A DNA stretch of 12,845 bases. It comes from Flavobacteriaceae bacterium (GTDB lineage Bacteria; Bacteroidota; Bacteroidia; Flavobacteriales; Flavobacteriaceae). The stretch spans positions 1 through 12,845 of the forward strand of contig CANEXR010000052.1 in the NCBI GenBank assembly GCA_947443815.1. Direction: 5' to 3'. This document shows, one piece after another, positions 6,623 to 12,845 of the stretch. A program made the translations under genes and the position numbers. The notes under the pieces were generated by a model. That model was given only the letters and a program-made list of their open reading frames with translations. It made no database searches and had not been told where the DNA came from. Within the stretch, counting starts at the first letter, position 1. Each line of letters starts with the position of its first letter.

Positions 6623-8041
6623 ATGGAATCATTTTATATCGGAATTGATATTGGCACAACAGCAACCAAAGCGGTTTGTTTTGATGGTACTGGAAAAGTG
6701 ATTCGTCAGTTTTCTAGCACGTATCCCATGTACCATCCACAACCAGATTGGAGTGTGCAACAACCTGCTGAAATCTTAGCCGCTGTTTTGGGATGTATCC
6801 AAGAAATTACAAAGGGAATCCAGCCAGAATTCATTAGTTTTAGTTCAGCTATGCAAAGTATTATTGCCATTGACGAAACTGGAAATCCTTTAACTGACGC
6901 TATTTTATGGGCTGATAATCGGGCGCATGACTTAGCCGAAACACTTAAAAATTCAGAACTCGGAACGCTTTTTTATCAGAAAACGGGAATCCCAATTCAT
7001 CCGTTTTCTCCGATGACAAAAATAGCTTGGTGGAAAGCATGGGATACTACCGTTTTTTCTAAAGCAGCAAAATTTATCAGTATTAAAGAATATGTTTGGC
7101 AGCAACTAACGGGCGAATATAGTATTGACACTGCAATGGCATCTGGAACAGGATTGATGAACATTCATAGTTTGACTTGGGACACTGAAATTCTAGATTA
7201 TTTAAAGATACAACCCGAGCAACTTTCGCTCATTCATAGTGTCACACACCAAAGCAAAGGACTTTCGGATGGTTTTCTTTATGTGCTTGGAGGTGGTGAC
7301 GGAGCATTGGCCAATTTAGGGACAGGCGCTATGGAAAAAGGACGTATGGCATTGACTATTGGCACAAGCGGAGCTGTTCGTTTGCCTATAGAAAAACCTT
7401 ATATTGATCCTGAAATGCGAACACAATGTTACCATTTGATGGATCAGCAATACCTTACTTTGGGCGCTGTCAATAATGGAGCTGTAATTTTGCAATGGTT
7501 AAAAGAATCGCTTTTAAAAACAGATGCTTCTTTTGAAAGCCTTTTTGACGCAGCCGAAAAAGTTCCTGCTGGTTCTGAAGGATTGCTTTTTGTACCTTAT
7601 TTATTAGGTGAAAGAGCGCCTATTTGGGATGCTTCGGCACAAGGAACGCTTTTGGGAATCCAAATTATTCATACCCAAGCCCATTTGGTTCGGGCTACTT
7701 TGGAAGGTATTTTATTTGGATTATTGAGCATCGCTGCGATTTTACTTCCCGATATTGACAAGAGAAAAGAAATTACAATAATGGCTAGTGGCGGTTTCGG
7801 AAAAAGTGAACTTTGGTTGCAAATGGCAGCTGATATTTTTCAGATGAAAGTTGAAATGGCTCAAACTACCGAAGGTGCTGCTTGGGGTGCGGTGCTAATT
7901 GGTCTAAAATCAATTGGAGCAGCAACGCCTTTACCAAACAAGACAGCGCAAACCTTTTTGCCGAATGGCGCTCATAAAGAAATCTACGAACAAGGTTTTA
8001 ACAAATTCAAAAAAATCTACCCCTTATTGAAATCTTTATAA
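6623..8041 (+). CDS. gntK: Gluconokinase, FGGY carbohydrate kinase family
   Basis: This cytoplasmic kinase should convert gluconate and ATP to 6-phosphogluconate, feeding the dehydrogenase encoded at 4137. The 472 residues have the two-domain FGGY plan. The N-terminal phosphate loop is DIGTT (9-13). The segment ILWADNRA (94-101) lies in the sugar-binding region. The catalytic Asp226 is in LGGGDGALANLGTG (222-235). LTIGTSG (244-250) begins the second domain, YLLGERAPIWD (326-336) is typical of gluconokinase and xylulokinase-like members, and ASGGFGKSELWLQMAAD (388-404) is the nucleotide-binding signature. ATG at 6623 sits six residues before the first core strand. FGGY members differ in substrate (gluconate, xylulose, glycerol and others), and gluconate is chosen because of the adjacent GntP permease and 6-phosphogluconate dehydrogenase. 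It ends 9 bases before a strong terminator. Confidence 0.93.
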   Translation: MESFYIGIDIGTTATKAVCFDGTGKVIRQFSSTYPMYHPQPDWSVQQPAEILAAVLGCIQEITKGIQPEFISFSSAMQSIIAIDETGNPLTDAILWADNRAHDLAETLKNSELGTLFYQKTGIPIHPFSPMTKIAWWKAWDTTVFSKAAKFISIKEYVWQQLTGEYSIDTAMASGTGLMNIHSLTWDTEILDYLKIQPEQLSLIHSVTHQSKGLSDGFLYVLGGGDGALANLGTGAMEKGRMALTIGTSGAVRLPIEKPYIDPEMRTQCYHLMDQQYLTLGAVNNGAVILQWLKESLLKTDASFESLFDAAEKVPAGSEGLLFVPYLLGERAPIWDASAQGTLLGIQIIHTQAHLVRATLEGILFGLLSIAAILLPDIDKRKEITIMASGGFGKSELWLQMAADIFQMKVEMAQTTEGAAWGAVLIGLKSIGAATPLPNKTAQTFLPNGAHKEIYEQGFNKFKKIYPLLKSL

Positions 8042-8050
8042 TTGTATCTA

Positions 8051-8092
8051 AAAAAAACAGCGCATTCCTCAAAAGTAATGCGCTGTTTTTTT
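8051..8092. terminator. Bidirectional intrinsic terminator between gntK and the GH81 gene
   Basis: A 16-bp perfect stem pairs 8051-8066 with 8077-8092 around a 10-base loop. Its core is CAGCGCATT with AATGCGCTG, flanked by seven A on the left and seven T on the right. Each strand therefore gives a GC-rich hairpin followed by a T-run. It begins 9 bases after the gntK stop and lies 14 bases past the stop of the convergent minus-strand gene, so it can end both transcripts. Confidence 0.92.
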
Positions 8093-8106
8093 AAGTTTTA
8101 CAAGTT

Positions 8107-11100
8107 TTAATTTTTTATAATTTTAAGGTTTTGTGTACCATAATTATTTTCAACTCTTAAAAAATAAACTCCCGTTTTAAAAGTATTCATATCCAAAATA
8201 TGCGATGCCGACACAGTAGCTTCAAGTAGCTTACGCCCTAATATATCGGTTATGGTAATTCGGTTTTGTTGGTCGGCCAATTCTAAATACAACTCATTTT
8301 GCACTGGATTTGGAAAAAAGAATTGCTTAATTTCCTTTGGATTTTCTATTCCTAACGTACAACTATTGCCTACTACATAAGAAAAATATTTGGTAACCGA
8401 CAATCCTCCTGCAAAAGCAAATTTACAAGCATAACTAATCGTTGCGCCAATGGTTTGTGTGGGGATTGTTTTAGTAAATTCTTTGCCCGAAACTGCGGTC
8501 ATTGGTGTTTCTGAAAAAGGGGATTGTTTCCACAAATAGGCAACCACTCCAGCTTTGTCATCCAATAATTCAAAATTAATTTTCACATCCGTTCCTGTTG
8601 TTACAAAAGCATATTTATAGCCTTGTGAAAACGAACCTTGCGATGCTTCAGAGGAAGTTCCAGCGCAATCCGAATTCGTATTTGCTAAGGTTGTCGTGTT
8701 CAATGCAATTGGATTATTTGCGGAAGCATTTCCTGCCACATCAGTTGCCGAAACAGTAAAAGTATAGCTTGTCCCGGAATTCAAAGCCGAAATTACCAAG
8801 GGTTTTTGAACCCCAGAAGTGGTTGTTACCGATGTTGTATTGGCACCATATCCAACCGTATAAACCACCGTCCCTGAATTATCAATAGCGTTCAACAACA
8901 ATTCAACGGAAGAGGAAGTAACAGCACCAAGACTCGCTGTAAAATTGGCGGGTGCCTGCGTATCGTTTGGTATACTTCCACAATTGGCTCCCACAACGTA
9001 TTTGACGTATTTAGTCACCGACAAACCCCCGGAATAAGCAAATTTACAGGCGTAACTAAGCGTTGTCCCTGCGGTTTGCCCACTTATTTTTGCAGTAAAT
9101 TTTTGGCCCGAGACGTTTGTCATTTGAACTTCTCCAAAAGGAGATTCTTTCCATAAATAAGCAACAACACCCGCTTTAGCATCTAACATTTCAAAAGTGA
9201 TTGTAACATCCGTTCCAACAGTTTCAAAAGTAGCCGTATAACCCAAAGTAAAAGAACCTTGTGTAGCAGCTGTAGCCGTTTCAGTACAAGACATTAAAGG
9301 CGCAATGGTAACGTTTACTGGCTGTGAACTACTTTCGCCACCAGCATCATCTGTCGCTTTTGCTGTTAATGTGTAAGTTGCTGCTGAAGGATTCCAAATG
9401 GCAGTATAAGGCTCTGATGTATCGGTACTTATTAATGTCGTATTTTCATAAAAAGCTACTTTTTGAATTGTTCCGTCAAAATCGCTGGCATTAGCCGTAA
9501 TATTTATGGCGTTTCCTGCTGTAAAAGTAGCATTATTTGCAGGCGAAAGTAAGGAAACTGTCGGTAATGCATTGGTTGTATTGGTTACTAAAATCAATAA
9601 TTCATCTTCATCCGTTACGCCATCACTGTTGGTTACCGTCAATTTCAAACTATAAACACCTGCTACCAATCCGCTAATTGTAGGTTTCGAATTGGTATCT
9701 TCTGAAAAAGAAATTACAGTTGGTCCGTAGTTTTGTGTCCATTTATAAGTTAGCATTTTTCCTGCTGATTCCGTACTTGCCGATCCATCGAGTTGTGCCG
9801 TATTTTGGGGCAAAAGCACTTTTAGTTTACTTCCCGAAATAGCGGTTGGATAACTATTTGTCAGATCTCCGGTTCGGGTAAAAGTCATTTTCCCTAAATT
9901 AAACTCTCCATACGAAAAAGCAATTCGCAATACATGTTGCCCCGCAGTAAGCGGAATAGTAGCTATTGTTTTACTAGCCCAAATATCCCAAGAAGTTGTT
10001 GAAGTTGATGGAACAACAATAGCTGATGAAATGGATTGTCCATCTAATTCTAAATGAAAAGGGCCTCCACCAGCAGCATTTCCAGAAGCATACCTAAACG
10101 CAAAAGAATACAAGCCAGATTGATTCACGGAAACGGTATATTCTAACCATTCGTCCTTTGCAATAAAACCAACAATAGCACCTTCGGCAGTACTTACGGA
10201 AGTGTCTACGGATTCGTCCATTCTAAAATCGCCTGAATTAGCGGTTGTAACATCTAAATAAGCGGTATTTTGTCCTTTCCCCCCTTCAAAAACATCAAAT
10301 TTTCCTGCTTCTAAAACCCCAGGAATGGGCCAAGCAGTTCCTCCGTATGGCAATTGATTCCCAACCTGAACCGTTACACTATTGGTCACATTAAATAAAG
10401 TCCCTTCAACTACTTTGGCATAAAAAGAATGCATTCCCAACGTTAAATTAGTTGCATTCCAAGTAAAAGGGGCTGTGGTAACCACTCCTAATGAAGTGTT
10501 GCCATCCATAAATTCAATTTGGGTCGGTGTCCCATCTGAGGTTACAACAGTTAAAGCTACACTTCCGTTTACATACGCTTGCGCAAAAGAAGATGTTAGC
10601 ACGCCTTTTATAGCAGTGTCCTTACTGGTAACCATTTTATGTGCAGGAACAAGTAATTGATACCCCGTTGAAAAAGTAACCGTTAAGGGTTGATTGGAAT
10701 AATTATGTGCCACATAAGTAGTTTCGCCATTTTGTGTAAAAGCAGCTGCAATAGGATTGTTGGCCGTTATAGTCGCATCTACTCTCCCTAATGCGTTTAA
10801 GGCATGGAGCCAATGGTAGGTTTGTGCATCCGAAATTCCAAATTTCAAAGTTCTATTTGGATTGGAATTATACATTTCAATTGCTTTTGCAGGATCAATG
10901 AAGGCCAAATATTCCCACATGACATCATGCCATAAATTTGGATTTACTTCGTTACCAGTAATGCCCGTATTGGTTTTTATTTCATTCCAAAGTTTAGTTA
11001 CATAGGCTGTATCCTGCCCCAAATAAAGGGAGCCTCCATGAATTGGATACATTTCGATTCCGTAAGAAGCCGCAATATCACTCGTCCAAAAAGTTCCATT

Positions 11101-12845
11101 GTCTTGGCTGTTTCCCCAAACCCTCGAAACTAAACTATAGTTGTGGTTGACTGGAAAATTACGGTTGTTTTTGTCCAACCAATATTCTTCAATAGCGGTT
11201 TGTTCAGTGGTATAAAGATAAATTCCCAAATCGCGAATGGCTTTGTTTCCAGTAACTTCTCCCCAATGAATGAGTGATGAATTGAACTGCATACTTTCTG
11301 AAGTGGACTCCTGATCATTTCCTTGTGGAAAAGTGGCAAAACCGTTTGCCCAACAATGCCCAGCATAGGGACTAAAATTACGCAAGTACGGAAACAAAGG
11401 ATCATTCCTATCCGTTGTAGCTGCATCGCGCACCAATAAATTGATCATATCACCCCATTTTGCTGCCCAACCCGGTTCGTATTGCTCCAAAAAAGAAGCG
11501 GCATGAATGAAATAACCCCAATGAAAATGATGGTCATTGATATTACTATCTTGTCCATGTCCCGCAGGATAGCCCAACAAGGCTGACCAAGTGGTGTTGT
11601 AATAAAATAAAAATGCCACTTCCCCACTATCAGCTTTCAACCAATCTTCGAGGCGTTCTTTGATGGTGGCTAGCATTTTATCACGAGCAACAGTATTTCC
11701 CATTTCATCAGCAATACGAGCTGTTTGAATCAATCGGTTCATCACTTGACCTTCGTTATAAGAATCCGTCCAAGTCTCCAAACCATCATTTTCGATAGCC
11801 GTAATTTTTTCTTTCAAAGCTGTTGGTGTAAAACCAGTACTGTAATTATCCACATAAGGTAAGGTGGGCAAAATACCGTGAAATTTATTTTCAACACTAA
11901 AACTATTACCCGCCATGGTTTTCATTTCGCCACGAATAGTAGCATAGCTGTATTTATTTGGAATAGGGGAATTACTCGCCAAATTAGCCCATTGATGCGG
12001 TAGTAATCCCAATAACATATTGGTTTCTGTGCCTTCTTTTACTTCGGTTGTCACACTAAAATCCGTTCTCATCACCGAGCTGCTTTCATTATAGCTAAAA
12101 CTCGAAGTGGTTTGAGTCGGAAAAACATAGGCATATTTCTTGTATTCATTGGCCACACTCATTACATTTGGTGCTGTCAGTGGAATAAAAGCCATAGACC
12201 AATAATTTTTCCCGTTTAATGCTGATGTGTAAACGGAACCATTTTGGACCCAAGTGCTTCCCGTTGGTGCATATACTGCAAAATCGGCATTGCTTTTTGC
12301 GTCTGTAATGACTAACATTTCATTGCTTATGGTTACCGTTCCTGAGTTTACCGTTATTTGTACTTCATCTGCGGTTTTCTTATTAAAATACAAAAAGGGC
12401 ATTGCAATACCTGCTGTTGCTTGAAAATTATGAGTTCCATCATTCCAATCCATCGTAACGGTCCAATCCGAATAATCCGAAACAGTAGTTTTAGTGGCTG
12501 CCATTCCTTTGACACTCACTACAACAGGCGACATATCGTCTATTACACCCGAAGGAACATAGCTAACCACTAACCCATTATTGGTTGTTTTTAAGGTGTA
12601 AGGATAAGTAAAGAGGTTACTGGCTTGTGTTTCTTTGACTAGTTTGGACCACCAATCGTTAGTGGGAACCGGTTTTCCCAAAGCAGCGCCACTCAGATTG
12701 GGTGTTCCTGATGGAAATCCGTTACGTCCCGCACTGTCTGTTCCTGGGAAAGTTTTAGTGTAGCTCCCATTCCCTACGGTAATAAGCTGTGCGTGGCTAT
12801 TATTAGCAAATAAAAGCAGGGTTAAAAATATAAAAAAGGATAACC
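8107..12845 (-). CDS. Secreted multidomain GH81 endo-beta-1,3-glucanase with CBM6 and T9SS sorting tail; 5' end cut by window edge
   Basis: This is a predicted extracellular enzyme that cuts beta-1,3-glucan such as laminarin, curdlan or fungal walls. The frame is open to the right edge, with 1578 residues visible (numbered from the codon at 12843). It opens with most of a signal peptide (FLTLLLFANNSHA, then Q at 19), so only a few residues are missing. The GH81 domain covers about 12730-10612: it has KPVPTNDWW near its start, NDHHFHWGYF with Asp437, YAGHCWANG, and NDQESTSE with Glu512 and Glu516, the expected catalytic region. Next come an Ig-like domain (10593-10360), CBM6 (10335-9871; WPIPG...AYLD, GFIAKDEWLEYTV, AGQHVLRI, GEFNLG), a PKD-like domain (9861-9577) and a second Ig-like domain (9570-9301). 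A 103-residue module (9288-8980), an FN3 domain (8967-8692) and a second copy of that module (8667-8359) follow. The tail (8325-8110; FPNP, DILGRK, TGVYFLRV, LKIIKN) is a type A T9SS domain. The alternative start at 12681 is a TTG inside the GH81 domain and would lose the signal peptide. Confidence 0.95.
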   Translation of the reverse strand, partial: LSFFIFLTLLLFANNSHAQLITVGNGSYTKTFPGTDSAGRNGFPSGTPNLSGAALGKPVPTNDWWSKLVKETQASNLFTYPYTLKTTNNGLVVSYVPSGVIDDMSPVVVSVKGMAATKTTVSDYSDWTVTMDWNDGTHNFQATAGIAMPFLYFNKKTADEVQITVNSGTVTISNEMLVITDAKSNADFAVYAPTGSTWVQNGSVYTSALNGKNYWSMAFIPLTAPNVMSVANEYKKYAYVFPTQTTSSFSYNESSSVMRTDFSVTTEVKEGTETNMLLGLLPHQWANLASNSPIPNKYSYATIRGEMKTMAGNSFSVENKFHGILPTLPYVDNYSTGFTPTALKEKITAIENDGLETWTDSYNEGQVMNRLIQTARIADEMGNTVARDKMLATIKERLEDWLKADSGEVAFLFYYNTTWSALLGYPAGHGQDSNINDHHFHWGYFIHAASFLEQYEPGWAAKWGDMINLLVRDAATTDRNDPLFPYLRNFSPYAGHCWANGFATFPQGNDQESTSESMQFNSSLIHWGEVTGNKAIRDLGIYLYTTEQTAIEEYWLDKNNRNFPVNHNYSLVSRVWGNSQDNGTFWTSDIAASYGIEMYPIHGGSLYLGQDTAYVTKLWNEIKTNTGITGNEVNPNLWHDVMWEYLAFIDPAKAIEMYNSNPNRTLKFGISDAQTYHWLHALNALGRVDATITANNPIAAAFTQNGETTYVAHNYSNQPLTVTFSTGYQLLVPAHKMVTSKDTAIKGVLTSSFAQAYVNGSVALTVVTSDGTPTQIEFMDGNTSLGVVTTAPFTWNATNLTLGMHSFYAKVVEGTLFNVTNSVTVQVGNQLPYGGTAWPIPGVLEAGKFDVFEGGKGQNTAYLDVTTANSGDFRMDESVDTSVSTAEGAIVGFIAKDEWLEYTVSVNQSGLYSFAFRYASGNAAGGGPFHLELDGQSISSAIVVPSTSTTSWDIWASKTIATIPLTAGQHVLRIAFSYGEFNLGKMTFTRTGDLTNSYPTAISGSKLKVLLPQNTAQLDGSASTESAGKMLTYKWTQNYGPTVISFSEDTNSKPTISGLVAGVYSLKLTVTNSDGVTDEDELLILVTNTTNALPTVSLLSPANNATFTAGNAINITANASDFDGTIQKVAFYENTTLISTDTSEPYTAIWNPSAATYTLTAKATDDAGGESSSQPVNVTIAPLMSCTETATAATQGSFTLGYTATFETVGTDVTITFEMLDAKAGVVAYLWKESPFGEVQMTNVSGQKFTAKISGQTAGTTLSYACKFAYSGGLSVTKYVKYVVGANCGSIPNDTQAPANFTASLGAVTSSSVELLLNAIDNSGTVVYTVGYGANTTSVTTTSGVQKPLVISALNSGTSYTFTVSATDVAGNASANNPIALNTTTLANTNSDCAGTSSEASQGSFSQGYKYAFVTTGTDVKINFELLDDKAGVVAYLWKQSPFSETPMTAVSGKEFTKTIPTQTIGATISYACKFAFAGGLSVTKYFSYVVGNSCTLGIENPKEIKQFFFPNPVQNELYLELADQQNRITITDILGRKLLEATVSASHILDMNTFKTGVYFLRVENNYGTQNLKIIKN
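8359..8667 (-). repeat. Second copy of a 103-residue Cys-bounded module in the glucanase
   Basis: This is an in-frame protein repeat inside the GH81 gene, next to the T9SS tail. It starts and ends with cysteine and has a third cysteine in SYACKFAFAGG. It aligns without gaps to the copy at 8980-9288; I count 66 identical residues of 103. Shared blocks include KAGVVAYLWK and GGLSVTKY. The role is probably glucan binding, by analogy with modules such as CBM56 in other beta-1,3-glucanases, but I cannot confirm the family. Confidence 0.85.
8980..9288 (-). repeat. First copy of the 103-residue Cys-bounded module in the glucanase
   Basis: This is the partner of the copy at 8359-8667, separated from it by one FN3 domain. 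It has the same length, the same three cysteine positions, and the conserved GVVAYLWK, SPF and SYACKFA segments. It differs mainly at the N-terminal 20 residues and at scattered surface-type positions, which suggests an old duplication rather than a recent one. Confidence 0.85.

Noticed and set aside
11130..11627. Two minus-strand frames inside the glucanase
   Set aside because: They are alternative frames across the GH81 catalytic region. The main frame carries the catalytic motifs uninterrupted.
1..12845. A previously undescribed defence, mobile or biosynthetic system
   Set aside because: Every long frame is explained by housekeeping, gluconate catabolism, envelope proteins or a secreted glucanase. 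No transposase, integrase, toxin-antitoxin pair, nuclease or array of repeats is visible.

Overview
The window looks like chromosomal DNA of a Flavobacterium-type Bacteroidota (family Flavobacteriaceae likely). The evidence is AT-rich intergenic DNA, promoter boxes of the Bacteroidota form TAnnTTTG, a MurF-alanine racemase gene fusion, and a very large secreted enzyme ending in a type IX secretion (T9SS) sorting domain. I see no tRNA, rRNA, CRISPR array, insertion sequence, phage gene or defence system.

Layout. (1) 1-2282, minus: the first 760 residues of a MurF-Alr fusion for peptidoglycan synthesis, running off the left edge. (2) 2283-2582: divergent intergenic region with a promoter for each side. 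(3) 2583-3188, plus: a small multi-pass membrane protein with a degenerate PAP2-like motif. It converges on, and overlaps by 6 bases, (4) 3183-3884, minus: a small outer-membrane beta-barrel protein. (5) 4137-8041, plus: a three-gene gluconate module made of a short, probably NAD-dependent 6-phosphogluconate dehydrogenase, a GntP-family gluconate permease and an FGGY gluconokinase. (6) 8051-8092: a strong bidirectional terminator. (7) 8107-12845, minus: a multidomain GH81 endo-beta-1,3-glucanase with a signal peptide, CBM6, Ig/PKD/FN3 linkers, two copies of a 103-residue module and a T9SS tail. Its first few residues lie beyond the right edge.

How the genes work together. The gluconate genes form a complete short route: uptake of gluconate, phosphorylation to 6-phosphogluconate, then oxidative decarboxylation to ribulose 5-phosphate. 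No regulator is present in the window. The GH81 enzyme would be exported through the Sec system and T9SS to cut beta-1,3-glucan (laminarin, curdlan, fungal or oomycete walls) outside the cell. It is on the opposite strand behind a shared terminator, so a functional link with gluconate use is not shown by the sequence.

Two gene boundaries need care. The GH81 reading frame stays open to the window edge and includes a signal peptide, so a start inside the window is wrong. The beta-barrel gene should start at 3884, not at an upstream ATG at 4049. The least explained items are the duplicated 103-residue module of the glucanase and the PAP2-like membrane protein.
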